DNA from: a virus
Direction: 5' to 3' (one strand)
Length of the DNA stretch: 53,691 bases
IMG/VR virus record: IMGVR_UViG_3300030430_003901
Span: 1-53,691 of that record
A model generated the notes under the pieces. It was not told the DNA's origin. It saw only the letters and a list, made by a program, of their open reading frames with translations, and did no database searches. Within the stretch, counting starts at the first letter, position 1; each line of letters begins with the position of its first letter. Positions 8,533 to 16,530 of the stretch are shown here, piece after piece. The translations under genes were made by a program, and so were the position numbers.

Positions 8533-10952
8533 TACAACAAACTTGTTTGTGTATTAATTTCTTCTTTTGTTTTTAATCTTATCCATCTACCTGAATTATC
8601 TCTACCTTCTTCAGGGGCTACGCTTGTTTTATATACTGCATAAGCCACCATCCATTTATTAAATTTTATTCTTGATATTGTCAACTTTGCTTTGGGTCCA
8701 TAGTCAGGGTATTGCTCTATAAAATCAAAGTAACAGTCTTGCAGAGATACTCTTGTATCTATTTTTAATTTTTCATTCTCTGTGGTTCCGTTTATTATTC
8801 CACACCATTCAATGAAATCATGACAAGTTTCGGCTGACAACTGTCTTATCTTCAAATTTACAAATTTACTTTGAACCAATCCTTTGCTTAAAAATATCTG
8901 CAAACAATTTATCATATAATTATCAAACCTACACCATTCAGCATCATCCCAATCACCAAACATAAGTTTATTAAACTCATCTAAAGGTGAGAAGTTTTTG
9001 TTATAATGCTGATGCAATTCCAACTCCCACTTCCTTCTAACAAAAGAATTACCTGCACCTTTGATTGCATAGTTGGTGGTGATTGCTATTTTTGGTGACT
9101 TGCTGAAAGGTATTTTGATTGCGTCTTTGTTTTTCTTTTCTAATGTCAATCCTTCAGTCACAACTGAAAACAGTCTTTCAAAATCAAATGCTTTTTTTAC
9201 ATCATCAAACACGAGTATCTGAGTGTCAGCAGAAACTAATTGATAAGCAAAACTTCTTTCAAAGTAAAAAGATTTACCGTCAATAGTTACAACCTTTTTC
9301 ATTTGTGCCAAAGCATTCATAAATATTCCCTTGCCTGTCCCACCTTCAGGGTTATCGGATATAACCTCATCATTAAGAATGACAGCAGGACAATAACTTA
9401 AATTTTTATATCCATGCATAAGGAAACCTATTGTGCTTTCCATAGAAAGTTTTCTATCTTCCTGTTGTTTACATATGTTACCAATAAATTTTTTATAATC
9501 ACTACCTGAATAATCACACTTGGTGAAGTTTCTATTGATGACATGGTCTTTCCAAACATAACCACCCAAGTCTATATAGTCTAGCACATCAAGTGAATCT
9601 TTTGTTACTTTGATGGCACAGTTTTTATAATACAAGTAAGAAGTTGTTTTGGTGTCTTCAATAAAATATATGTCTATGGTAGAAAGCAATGAGAGAAACT
9701 CCTCTCTAAAAAACCTTGTGTTATCAGCAAAGTAATTGTAGATAGATGCATCGTCAAGTTCAATGAGATGATTCAAAACAAAATCTTTGATTTGTTTCTC
9801 ATCTGTGTGGTCTATCAGATTGTTTGTAACTTTTACAAAAACATAGTTCTTACTTCCTTCAGGACAAAACTTATAGAAACCATTGTCTTCTAAAAACTGC
9901 TTAAATAATATATGTACAACCTTTATAACTCCCTTGTCACTCTTTGTCCAAAACTTCTGCTCTTTATTTTCCTCATCAACCCTTTGTAATACCGAGTCAA
10001 TGACATCGCTTTCAATACTTGCGTCTTGTAGTTGAGATTTTATTTCTTTTTTAGATACCCCTCGTCTTAATTTTACTTTTATATTATTTATTCTTTCATC
10101 GTCCTCATAGTATTTGGTTCCGAAGTTTTGTGTTTGTGCGTAAGCAGAGTCTATGGTTCTATTGATTTCTCTGATGCCAAAATCTTTTGTTTGATAATTA
10201 CTCAACACATAATTAGCAAGAGACTTGTTGATACCATAATCATTAAATGCAGATGCTAAAACAAACACATTGTTATTTCTTTGACCCTCGACCATAGGAT
10301 ACTTTTTCAACCACCACTTTGTAAGTATATCAACTATTTTATTCTCATCTGTGATGGGTATAGTAGGTGCATCTCTGAGTGTATGTCGTTCTTGATATTC
10401 TTTTTCTTCAATCTTGTCCCATACACTTGAGTTTTCATTTATATATATAAGGGGGTCATAACTTTCGTAACATACACGAGATATGTTTTTACAGGTCGTA
10501 TCAAATCTTGGGTTGTCAAAATGTTTTTCTAAAGAGTTGAAATAGTTAACATGATTCTCTGCATCATTTGGTATTTTAACAATGACCTTTAGACCCTGAC
10601 CTGAAGGAGAAATAAAAGCAGAGAACACAAAGTTATTTTTAGTTAAGTTTTCTTTGTCTTGCAGTAATTCTTTTTGCTTTTCATACCCATCAAAATCTAA
10701 GCATATAAACCCTGTGTGTTCTTGAATTGCATTGTCGTTTCTTTTATTAAATATTCCTGAGAAACATATAGCAGGTAAGTTTTTTTTGAGTTCGTTTCTT
10801 TCAACTTTTCTTTTCTCTTGTCGTATTTGTTTTACCAATTCTTTGGTTGAGCCGTTTTTTATTCGTTGAAGAATGTGTCCAATAGGTCTGTGAAAAGGAG
10901 TGTCTGTTTCCTTAATGTTTTTGAATATAGTTATACTTTGTTCTAATGACAT
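8532..10952 (-). CDS. Primase - superfamily 3 helicase fusion (BT4734-like N-terminus, VapE-type)
   Basis: 806 residues. The N-terminal ~200 residues match the BT4734-like primase-type domain: FICLDFDGYEKQ (acidic D-x-D), ISPSGQGLKVIVKI and RVCYESYDP. A middle region resembles primase C-terminal helices. The C-terminal half is an SF3-type helicase: Walker A GGTGKG (in NPEGGTGKGIFM), Walker B ILVFDDV, and sensor KIAITTNY followed by a RRKWELEL arginine region. Family role: priming and unwinding at the phage origin. It is the main replication enzyme seen here, since no DNA polymerase is in the window. Confidence 0.85.
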   Translation of the reverse strand: MSLEQSITIFKNIKETDTPFHRPIGHILQRIKNGSTKELVKQIRQEKRKVERNELKKNLPAICFSGIFNKRNDNAIQEHTGFICLDFDGYEKQKELLQDKENLTKNNFVFSAFISPSGQGLKVIVKIPNDAENHVNYFNSLEKHFDNPRFDTTCKNISRVCYESYDPLIYINENSSVWDKIEEKEYQERHTLRDAPTIPITDENKIVDILTKWWLKKYPMVEGQRNNNVFVLASAFNDYGINKSLANYVLSNYQTKDFGIREINRTIDSAYAQTQNFGTKYYEDDERINNIKVKLRRGVSKKEIKSQLQDASIESDVIDSVLQRVDEENKEQKFWTKSDKGVIKVVHILFKQFLEDNGFYKFCPEGSKNYVFVKVTNNLIDHTDEKQIKDFVLNHLIELDDASIYNYFADNTRFFREEFLSLLSTIDIYFIEDTKTTSYLYYKNCAIKVTKDSLDVLDYIDLGGYVWKDHVINRNFTKCDYSGSDYKKFIGNICKQQEDRKLSMESTIGFLMHGYKNLSYCPAVILNDEVISDNPEGGTGKGIFMNALAQMKKVVTIDGKSFYFERSFAYQLVSADTQILVFDDVKKAFDFERLFSVVTEGLTLEKKNKDAIKIPFSKSPKIAITTNYAIKGAGNSFVRRKWELELHQHYNKNFSPLDEFNKLMFGDWDDAEWCRFDNYMINCLQIFLSKGLVQSKFVNLKIRQLSAETCHDFIEWCGIINGTTENEKLKIDTRVSLQDCYFDFIEQYPDYGPKAKLTISRIKFNKWMVAYAVYKTSVAPEEGRDNSGRWIRLKTKEEINTQTSLL

Positions 10953-10973
10953 TTAATTTAGTGGTTTTATAAA

Positions 10974-11029
10974 AGGAGAAGGAATGTGGCTTGAAACCCT
11001 GCAGAGTTCACCACCACAATCCCCCTCCT
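10974..11029 (-). other. Long structured hairpin in intergenic gap
   Basis: The only sizeable gap in this part of the arm (10953-11034). On the minus strand a 10-bp stem (AGGAGGGGGA with TCCTTCTCCT, two G-U pairs) encloses a TGTGG/CCACA stem and an inner hairpin with loop TGCA. It is followed by TTTT. It could be an attenuator between the SSB-like gene and the primase-helicase, or another processing element. It has neither a hammerhead core nor a clean T-arm. Confidence 0.5.
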
Positions 11030-11034
11030 GTTTG

Positions 11035-11292
11035 TTAAAATGGTAGGTCTGCTTCAGCTTTCGTTGAAGATTCCTGTTGTGTTTTCGGTACAAAAGTGTC
11101 AAGTTCCATATAGTAACTACCACTCTTTGCTTGATTGATATTCAAGTTGACCCATCCACCTTTATGATGTTTCTTCATAAAAGCAATTGCATCATCCACC
11201 TTAGCACTTACTCTACCGACTACAAAGTCAGGAGCATTGTCTCTCTTTTTAAATGAGAAACCATCAGCAAAAATTTTTTCTTCATTTGCCAT
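11035..11292 (-). CDS. Putative single-stranded DNA-binding protein
   Basis: 85 residues. The C-terminus is a Ser/Glu-rich tail ending EADLPF, very like the acidic DDDIPF tip by which bacterial SSB recruits partners. The body is short and beta-rich (DFVVGRVSAKVDDAI, GWVNLNINQAKSGSYYMEL), compatible with a small OB fold, but the OB domain is not diagnostic by eye. Neighbours are recombination genes upstream and the primase-helicase downstream, where phage SSBs usually sit. Its start overlaps the preceding gene's stop by 11 bases. Confidence 0.6.
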   Translation of the reverse strand: MANEEKIFADGFSFKKRDNAPDFVVGRVSAKVDDAIAFMKKHHKGGWVNLNINQAKSGSYYMELDTFVPKTQQESSTKAEADLPF

Positions 11293-11461
11293 AGTCTTTG
11301 ATTTTAATTTCTCGTTCCATTAATTGAATAGTTGAGTCTACTAAATCATAGTAGTCATGGATATTGTCTTGCTCTAACGGAACCTCAATAACAAAACTCT
11401 TCCTTTTTATTTTATTTTCAACCCAACTATATAATCGAGCTGATAAAATGTAACTTAACAT
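11282..11461 (-). CDS. Small hypothetical protein (59 aa)
   Basis: I choose the ATG at 11461 (MLSYILSARLYSWV), which overlaps the exonuclease gene by only 35 bases; an upstream in-frame ATG at 11527 would overlap by 101 bases. A hydrophobic N-terminal helix is followed by an acidic C-terminus. No family recognised. Confidence 0.45.
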   Translation of the reverse strand: MLSYILSARLYSWVENKIKRKSFVIEVPLEQDNIHDYYDLVDSTIQLMEREIKIKDYGK

Positions 11462-12236
11462 TTTCAGTAGCGTTCTTTCCATAATATTTTTTATAAACTT
11501 CAGTTGCTCTTTCAACTTTTTCTTCACCCCTGTCGTAACTTACCTCAGATAAAGGGTGCATTGCAAGTTGTAATGTACGCTTATCAACAACAAGAAACAA
11601 TATTGGCTTTCCAAACAACTCTCTATATATATAACCCTGAGAGTCATAGTTATAAGTTCGTACACTCTGATGAAATTTCAGCACATCAGAACTTGTTTTT
11701 AAATCAACGACAGCACCATCAGGAAACTCAACCCATTGATAAGTTGAATTGAATGGGTCATGTACTTTGATAGCAAAACCATTTGGATTTATTATATCTG
11801 CTTTACCTTTCCACATTTCACCTTTGATTTGTGCTATGCTTGGCTCCTCGTATGTGATGTTACTACCTTTTATAAGTTCACTAAACTCAAATATGGATAA
11901 CATTTTATCTGCCCACTCATGACATTGTTCTTGCTCAGGTTTTAATAAAGCAGAGGGGATGAGATGGTCTGAACAAAACTCTTTGTATGCTTTTGAGTTT
12001 CGGCTTGATACAGGAGCCACAAGATATTCTTTGGCTTTCTCAGGTTCAAGAATGTATGCATGGAAGTATCTCCCCACAAGCATTTCTTTTGTTTCCTCTT
12101 TCGGCACACCAAACTTATCAGGTTCTCTAAGCAAAGTATAAATATCTGAGTTAGATAAATACTCTTTGCCTACACCCCCATAATACTCTGCATCTGACTT
12201 GAGGAGTTCTAATACATCTTTACTTTTTGATACCAT
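11427..12236 (-). CDS. RecE / Exo VIII-like PD-(D/E)XK exonuclease
   Basis: 269 residues. Motifs of the putative exodeoxyribonuclease 8 family: GRYFHAYILEPE near residue 55, GKADIIN near 150, VVDLKTS near 186 (the D-x-K active site) and DSQGYIYRELF near 210. Such enzymes resect double-stranded ends 5' to 3' for recombination by annealing. The next gene upstream encodes the likely recombination partner, with a 17-base overlap. Length is normal for the family. Confidence 0.8.
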   Translation of the reverse strand: MVSKSKDVLELLKSDAEYYGGVGKEYLSNSDIYTLLREPDKFGVPKEETKEMLVGRYFHAYILEPEKAKEYLVAPVSSRNSKAYKEFCSDHLIPSALLKPEQEQCHEWADKMLSIFEFSELIKGSNITYEEPSIAQIKGEMWKGKADIINPNGFAIKVHDPFNSTYQWVEFPDGAVVDLKTSSDVLKFHQSVRTYNYDSQGYIYRELFGKPILFLVVDKRTLQLAMHPLSEVSYDRGEEKVERATEVYKKYYGKNATENVKLHFISSII

Positions 12237-12753
12237 CTTGTAGTGTTTTCTTTATTTTGTTTTTGACTTTAGTTGTTACATTGTACTTGGTAGAAATGTT
12301 ATCTACAATCCATTGCAACCCCTTGGTTTTATTATCTACAACATATCTTAAAACATCTTCCATCTTTTCTTCATTGATGTCAAGTAAAATGTTTTTTGGT
12401 TTCTCCTCTTGTTGTGCTATAGCATTTTGTACCTCGTCTGCTGATGCAACTGAAGTCTCCAACCCAATACCAAAGTTTGCCAATGCTCTACCCCATGCTG
12501 AAGTTTCGCAGTTCTCTACATAAGAAGTTTTATTTATAAAGGTACTTCCTCTTTCTTCCTCTGCCATTCCTGTTGCGATTACTTTTCCTTCATCGTTAGA
12601 AATTGTAGCAAGGATAAGGATTGATTTGTCTGTTTTCTCTAACACTTCTGATGTTAGTGAAAAGTTTGGAAAGTTTTTTCTGAAATAAATAAGTCTCTCA
12701 TTTACTTCAACATACTCTTTGCCTTTGATGTTTATGGTTTTCAATTTAGTCAT
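12220..12753 (-). CDS. Putative phage recombination / ssDNA-annealing protein
   Basis: 177 residues. It contains YVENCETSAWGRALANFGIG followed by SVASADEVQNAI, a signature of a widespread phage protein group next to RecE-type or lambda-exo-like nucleases. A beta-rich N-terminus (YVEVNERLIYFRKNFPNFSL) precedes it; a basic helical C-terminus follows. By analogy with Red/RecET pairs it is probably the ssDNA-binding or annealing partner of the exonuclease directly downstream. The annealing role is inferred from context. Confidence 0.55.
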   Translation of the reverse strand: MTKLKTINIKGKEYVEVNERLIYFRKNFPNFSLTSEVLEKTDKSILILATISNDEGKVIATGMAEEERGSTFINKTSYVENCETSAWGRALANFGIGLETSVASADEVQNAIAQQEEKPKNILLDINEEKMEDVLRYVVDNKTKGLQWIVDNISTKYNVTTKVKNKIKKTLQDGIKK

Positions 12754-13153
12754 TTTTAATTTGATTTAATTTATTACTAATATAATTATATTTATCTAAA
12801 ATTCGGACTCTTGCCGACTTCAAAGATTGGATTTGCTTTGGATTCCTTTTGCCATTAACTTCACTTCGCATTGAAAGTTCTATCTTACCAAGTTTGAAAA
12901 TACAGTTTTGTAGTGCAACTTTATACACTCCGTATCTCCAACCACCTTCAAAGAAAAAGTTAATCTCAAACTCATCAAGTTCTTTATAATAGTCCCCACC
13001 CTTTGTGGTATTATAAATAGTGACATCGTTTGTTCCATTGTCTAAAACTATTTTCACACCAAATAAAGTTCTAGCACAGTAACCATCGCCATCCAACTTA
13101 CAAGCGTAGTCGTCTTGCTCTGCTTCATACCAAATGTCAGCAAGACCGTACAC
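12746..13153 (-). CDS. Hypothetical protein (135 aa), GTG start
   Basis: The likely start is GTG, overlapping the stop of the previous gene by one base (TAGTG). The protein is beta-rich in the first two thirds (NDVTIYNTTKGGDYY, FEINFFFEGGWRYGVYKVAL) and has a basic helical tail. No family recognised. Confidence 0.5.
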   Translation of the reverse strand: MYGLADIWYEAEQDDYACKLDGDGYCARTLFGVKIVLDNGTNDVTIYNTTKGGDYYKELDEFEINFFFEGGWRYGVYKVALQNCIFKLGKIELSMRSEVNGKRNPKQIQSLKSARVRILDKYNYISNKLNQIKND

Positions 13154-13452
13154 TATACTTCAACTACATTTAAGTTATCAAGAACTTTCTTGTAGTCTTG
13201 GTCCTTGAGCATTTGCTCTTTAACCATTTGAATGCCATGGATGATACTTGAATGTCCTATTATATATCCTCGCTGACCCATATACTTCTGAATGTATTTG
13301 AGTTTCATTGGTCTATGATAACACAGATAGTATATCAAATGTCTCGCATCCACAACATCTCTCCTCTTTGATTTCTCAAAGATTTCTTCCTGACTTATGT
13401 TAAATAGTTTTGCAACCTGTTCTACATAAGCGTCAAAAATGTTTTGCTTCAT
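13153..13452 (-). CDS. DnaA domain IV-like protein (second copy of the type)
   Basis: 99 residues, almost entirely a DnaA C-terminal-type DNA-binding domain: KSKRRDVVDARHLIYYLCYH (basic-loop region), then MKLKYIQKYMGQRGYIIGHS ending in a GHSSIIHG signature helix. There is no ATPase domain. Together with the protein at 5.7-6.2 kb, this gives the phage two separate DnaA-type DNA readers. Likely target: DnaA-box-like sequences in the 21.5-21.6 kb non-coding region (inference). Confidence 0.7.
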   Translation of the reverse strand: MKQNIFDAYVEQVAKLFNISQEEIFEKSKRRDVVDARHLIYYLCYHRPMKLKYIQKYMGQRGYIIGHSSIIHGIQMVKEQMLKDQDYKKVLDNLNVVEV

Positions 13453-13750
13453 TCTTTAAATTTATTAATTTATCTTTGATGACTTGCTCATCCTTCTTTA
13501 CTTGCACCTTATATAATATAAGATACCCAATGATATCGGATACAGTATCCTCTACCAAATCGTTTAACCCCTTATGTTTGATACGACTTAACTTGTCATC
13601 AAGTCTTGCAAGTATACCTTCCTTTGCAGATAGTTTTGAAAATATCTGCGGTGGGTTATTTGCCGTATCACCATACGATTTATTCTTTTCCAAAAGAAGT
13701 TGCACAACCTCTCGTGCAACCTCTTTAATTAATTCCTCTGTAGTTTTCAT
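13433..13750 (-). CDS. MazG-like / DUF1599-type protein
   Basis: 105 residues, all-alpha. LEKNKSYGDTANNPPQIF, then ILARLDDKLSRIK and LVEDTVSDIIGYLILYKV, form the pattern of the DUF1599 group related to MazG-type nucleotide pyrophosphohydrolases and often found in phages (E..D..D helix arrangement for metal binding). Possible role: control of the nucleotide pool or of alarmone-type nucleotides. The start overlaps the stop of the 45-residue gene upstream (ATGA). Confidence 0.6.
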   Translation of the reverse strand: MKTTEELIKEVAREVVQLLLEKNKSYGDTANNPPQIFSKLSAKEGILARLDDKLSRIKHKGLNDLVEDTVSDIIGYLILYKVQVKKDEQVIKDKLINLKNEAKHF

Positions 13751-13884
13751 GCAGTCTCCTTTTGTTTTTCTAAAGTATCAAGAAATGGGTCAACATGAGA
13801 TGCTACAAAGTTTGGGATTTCGCTGATATATTCCTCTGTGCCGTCCTCCCATTTGATTTTTAAAGTCCAATGTGTTATTCTCAT
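13747..13884 (-). CDS. Very small hypothetical protein (45 aa)
   Basis: ATG to TGA with an ATGA overlap into the MazG-like gene. The product starts MRITHWTLKIKWEDGTEEYI, a beta-hairpin-like N-terminus, then a helical acidic C-terminus. Supported by exact packing between two genes; no family recognised. Confidence 0.5.
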   Translation of the reverse strand: MRITHWTLKIKWEDGTEEYISEIPNFVASHVDPFLDTLEKQKETA

Positions 13885-13885
13885 T

Positions 13886-14176
13886 TTATATATATTTAAT
13901 TAAATCACTCACTTTAACATACCAATACCCATCTTTCAAAAATCTTTTGCAGTTATTCCAAAAGGTAGGTTTGGTTTTGATGAAACCTAACTGCATTGCT
14001 ATAGGCAGTTTTAAATTTATGGCTTCAAATAATTCATCTTTGCTTTCAATCAGAGACTCAGTCTCATCATCATACAAGACATACAACTCAATCGCTTCTG
14101 AGTCGTATATAGACACGGCTTTGTCGGTGACATCCCACCAACAAAATCCATCTGAAAAAGTTATTAGTCTATTCAT
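13886..14176 (-). CDS. Hypothetical protein (96 aa)
   Basis: Acidic, with a Trp-rich start (FSDGFCWWDVTDKAVSIYDS) and an aromatic C-terminus (DGYWYVKVSDLIKYI). It is the first gene after promoter P2, about 20 bases downstream of the -7 box, with the AACACT leader. No family recognised. Confidence 0.55.
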   Translation of the reverse strand: MNRLITFSDGFCWWDVTDKAVSIYDSEAIELYVLYDDETESLIESKDELFEAINLKLPIAMQLGFIKTKPTFWNNCKRFLKDGYWYVKVSDLIKYI

Positions 14177-14198
14177 AGTGTTTTAGAATAAAGTTTGA

Positions 14199-14230
14199 CA
14201 ATATTACGAAAAGAAATCGACATACGCAAA
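14199..14230 (-). promoter_or_regulatory. Leftward promoter P2 (extended phage consensus)
   Basis: Minus strand TTTG, exact 20-base spacer beginning CGTATGTCGA and ending TCG, then TAATATTG, a weaker -7. It drives the run of genes from 14176 leftwards. Confidence 0.75.
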
Positions 14231-14245
14231 TCTTTGATTAATTAT

Positions 14246-14512
14246 TTATAAATGACCTCCTATCTTTAATTCGTCACACTCAAATCTCCACTCTGATTCT
14301 GACTCAGGTTCGTTCATTCCATTGTAATCATCTACTCCATTGCCATACTCAAAGTTAGCTTCACTCATTGCTTTGTCTATCTTATCTACATAGATGTCTT
14401 CATTCTCCCATAGATACTCAAGTACTTGCTCCTCAGTTAAATTGTTGGGTACTTCTACTTCTACCTCAGCGAACTTGTGGTAAACACTTCTTTGTTGAAT
14501 TTTTACTTTCAT
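14246..14512 (-). CDS. Hypothetical protein (88 aa)
   Basis: Strongly acidic, beta-rich N-terminus (VYHKFAEVEVEVPNN), then a helical stretch with EEQVLEYLWENED and an acidic C-terminus. Proteins of this look, about 90 residues and highly acidic, are common in phage early regions. No function can be assigned. Confidence 0.5.
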   Translation of the reverse strand: MKVKIQQRSVYHKFAEVEVEVPNNLTEEQVLEYLWENEDIYVDKIDKAMSEANFEYGNGVDDYNGMNEPESESEWRFECDELKIGGHL

Positions 14513-14523
14513 ATATATATATA

Positions 14524-15039
14524 TTAAATTAAGATTGCTTCATCGTAATCGCTACCTTGTACATTGATTTCACCTTGTATCTCGTAGCCACCTTTTTCAA
14601 GCAGAATTTTTCGTGCAGATTCCGAGTCTTTTGCCATTATCCTGTATTCTAAAGAACAAGGAACGCTAAATGTGAACTCTTGCTTTGGTTTTCTATACTC
14701 TCTGATATACTCTTGCAGGATAGTTGGGCTTGATTGACCACCGATATTCCAAGTTTGTAACTTTGACTTGGTGTAGTTGAGGTCATAAGTTTTCCAATCA
14801 TATATAGTAAACTGACCTGTCCTTCCATCATCGTCTGTGATTTCAATGACCCATTCCATTTGACACTTTCCATCACCACTCTCACCTAAGGTGGCTTCGC
14901 CAAACATTTCTACTAATTCAAGGTAAGTAACATCTACATATCCTTGCAGACATCCACCTACATATTCATCGAATCTATCTTTATACTCTTGGTTTGTTAA
15001 AGGTTCAAGAGTGCAACCTTTCCATTTAATTATATTCAT
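14524..15039 (-). CDS. Hypothetical protein (171 aa)
   Basis: The N-terminal half contains VEMFGEATLGESGDGKCQME followed by an EWVIE strand and FTIYDWK, a pattern seen in a recurrent phage hypothetical family. The C-terminal half is beta-rich. It lies in the middle of a leftward run of acidic early proteins. Function unknown. Confidence 0.55.
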   Translation of the reverse strand: MNIIKWKGCTLEPLTNQEYKDRFDEYVGGCLQGYVDVTYLELVEMFGEATLGESGDGKCQMEWVIEITDDDGRTGQFTIYDWKTYDLNYTKSKLQTWNIGGQSSPTILQEYIREYRKPKQEFTFSVPCSLEYRIMAKDSESARKILLEKGGYEIQGEINVQGSDYDEAILI

Positions 15040-15057
15040 ATCTATTAATTATTAAAG

Positions 15058-15294
15058 TTAATCTTCTTGGGGTGGTAAAAAACATGATGCATCCTCATCA
15101 ATTGCATCTTTAATAACTTGATACACATGCTCTGATTTGAACACCCTTTCCAATACACCCAATGCGTCTGCTTGGGTGCAATTGTAATTCTCCTGCACAT
15201 CGTCTTTGTGCCACATGATTTCAACAAACCAACCTCGTCTTTCTAATTCGTCTTTGAGGTCATCTGCGTCCATTTGTTTTATATCTATACTCAT
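15058..15294 (-). CDS. Hypothetical protein (78 aa)
   Basis: DADDLKDELERRGWFVEIMW is an acidic helix followed by a strand, then a helical acidic C-terminus with a CFLPP motif. Short spacing to both neighbours supports an operon. No family recognised. Confidence 0.5.
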   Translation of the reverse strand: MSIDIKQMDADDLKDELERRGWFVEIMWHKDDVQENYNCTQADALGVLERVFKSEHVYQVIKDAIDEDASCFLPPQED

Positions 15295-15295
15295 C

Positions 15296-15466
15296 TTAAT
15301 ACAGTTTTAATTCTGTCCACTCTATATCAAAAGTAAGTAATGACTCATGCTCATCCTCATCTCTTTCAGAGTTGTTATCTATTAACCATTTGTCAACATC
15401 ATTTGTGATGTCAACGATGTATGTGTATCCTGTGTTGTCAGTAAATCTGATAATTGCTACTTTCAT
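15296..15466 (-). CDS. Small hypothetical protein (56 aa)
   Basis: I place the start at the ATG at 15466 (MKVAIIRFTDNTGYTYIVDI). The longer in-frame ORF from 15535 would run through the T-arm of the tRNA-like RNA directly upstream and encodes no convincing protein there. Beta-rich then acidic; function unknown. Confidence 0.5.
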   Translation of the reverse strand: MKVAIIRFTDNTGYTYIVDITNDVDKWLIDNNSERDEDEHESLLTFDIEWTELKLY

Positions 15467-15486
15467 GTCTATTAAATTAAAATTAG

Positions 15487-15603
15487 AGGGCAAGTCAGGA
15501 TTCGAACCTGCTTCTATAACTAAGGTATGTGTCAAATCAGTAGAGGTTTATGACTTCTCTACCTATACCACTCCCCTCCACCCATGTGGAGATTACTTGC
15601 CCT
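15487..15603 (-). ncRNA. tRNA-like structure TLS-1 (acceptor, D-like arm, T-arm; no normal anticodon arm)
   Basis: Minus strand: a 9-bp acceptor-type stem (AGGGCAAGT with ACTTGCCCT) and a T-arm with a 4-bp CAGG/CCTG stem and the 7-base loop TTCGAAT. A D-arm-like hairpin (CTCCA/TGGAG, loop CATGGG) lies near the 5' end. The anticodon region is replaced by a longer insert in which GGTAT/ATACC encloses GTAGAG/CTCTAC. At 117 bases it is longer than a tRNA. It sits between the stop at 15653 and the start at 15466. The gap before it folds into hairpins (GGTGGTT with AACCATC, and GGCTAT with ATAGTC). A processing role is inferred. Confidence 0.65.
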
Positions 15604-15652
15604 GTCTGATGGTTTGTTTTTGGACTATCGCATAGCCATAAGAGTAACCACC

Positions 15653-16213
15653 TTACGAAACCTCTTGCTCTTTCTCAACGAAGTCATACTTCTGTCTAAG
15701 ATTGCCTTCATGACAGTCGACAGGAAACCACTTCTCCAACAACCTCTTTCTCTCACCATAGAGCCATTGGGTGCCATTGTTTTTCAACATATCCCTCACA
15801 TCTTGACCAATCCAACTATAACGAAACCCCTTGGTGTGTGCCTTGTTTGTATCTTTTAAGTCATCATAGTCAGGCAACCTCTCATGAAGTAATTCAAACA
15901 TTACCTCCTCGCTGATGTCTTTATACCATCGTTGATTACCTGCCTTATCATATAGTTTACTCTCATGATAGTCTCCAACCATTATGATTTCATCACCTGC
16001 CCATGTGCCTTTGTATCGGATGAATTTACTTGTGCCTTCATGCCACTCACCCCAACCCCCACTACAAGTAGTGATTAGATGTCCAAGTGCCTGTAAGACA
16101 GACCCTCTGTCTCCATTACTTATAATTTCTCCATGCTTACAGCCACTACCAAATGTCATTGGCTCAAGTACCTGCTTCTTGGTTTTGTTTACGATTTTAA
16201 AATATTGTCCCAT
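15653..16213 (-). CDS. Conserved phage/plasmid hypothetical protein (186 aa)
   Basis: The start MGQYFKIVNKTKKQVLEP, then MTFGSGCKHGEI, WGEWHEG and AGDEIIMVGDYHES, match a family of phage and plasmid proteins that begin MGQYYxxVNxxK and share FGxGxK and a W-rich core. No biochemical function is known to me. About 20 bases of spacing follow before the next gene. Confidence 0.6.
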   Translation of the reverse strand: MGQYFKIVNKTKKQVLEPMTFGSGCKHGEIISNGDRGSVLQALGHLITTCSGGWGEWHEGTSKFIRYKGTWAGDEIIMVGDYHESKLYDKAGNQRWYKDISEEVMFELLHERLPDYDDLKDTNKAHTKGFRYSWIGQDVRDMLKNNGTQWLYGERKRLLEKWFPVDCHEGNLRQKYDFVEKEQEVS

Positions 16214-16214
16214 A

Positions 16215-16445
16215 TTATATTTTTTTATTAATTAATCTCAGTAAAGTTGAAATATCGCCTATGGCAAATTCCATGTCGGTATCAAGCATATCACATTGTT
16301 CAATAAGAAACATATGCACGATATCGCATTGTTTGATGAGGTGTTTCATCTCACTCTTCAAATCTTTTTTTGTATTAGTGGTATTGGATAGGGAAAGAGC
16401 ATCCTCCAATTCTGAATTAGTTATTGATATATTAATTTTACTCAT
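16215..16445 (-). CDS. Small hypothetical protein (76 aa)
   Basis: A helical protein with a Ser/Asn-rich start and a middle LKSEMKHLIKQCDIVHMFLI. It is the first gene after promoter P3, and its transcript would carry the tRNA-like RNA at 16461-16503 as leader. ATG preceded by AACACT. Function unknown. Confidence 0.5.
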   Translation of the reverse strand: MSKINISITNSELEDALSLSNTTNTKKDLKSEMKHLIKQCDIVHMFLIEQCDMLDTDMEFAIGDISTLLRLINKKI

Positions 16446-16460
16446 AGTGTTTATATTTGT

Positions 16461-16503
16461 GGAGTTGGGGGACTCGAACCCCCTGTTTTTCCATTAAGAC
16501 TCC
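16461..16503 (-). ncRNA. tRNA-like minihelix TLS-2
   Basis: Minus strand: a 5-bp acceptor-type stem (GGAGT with ACTCC), a 15-base connector containing ATGG and ending in ACA, then a T-arm of GGGGG/CCCCC with loop TTCGAGT. Just upstream is a 6-bp hairpin at 16506-16524 (GTTTGG with CCAAGC, 7-base loop). The acceptor stem has one extra C; it is the least regular of the four. It lies between promoter P3 and the start codon at 16445. Confidence 0.5.
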
Positions 16504-16530
16504 TTGCTTGGCAACCCACCAAACATTCGA

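Noticed and set aside
14438-14448. CTGAGGA core-like sequence (minus strand)
   Set aside because: No GAAA at a suitable distance and it lies in an acidic coding region.
15467-15535. N-terminal extension of the 56-residue gene
   Set aside because: It runs through the T-arm and acceptor strand of TLS-1; the start at 15466 fits the operon.
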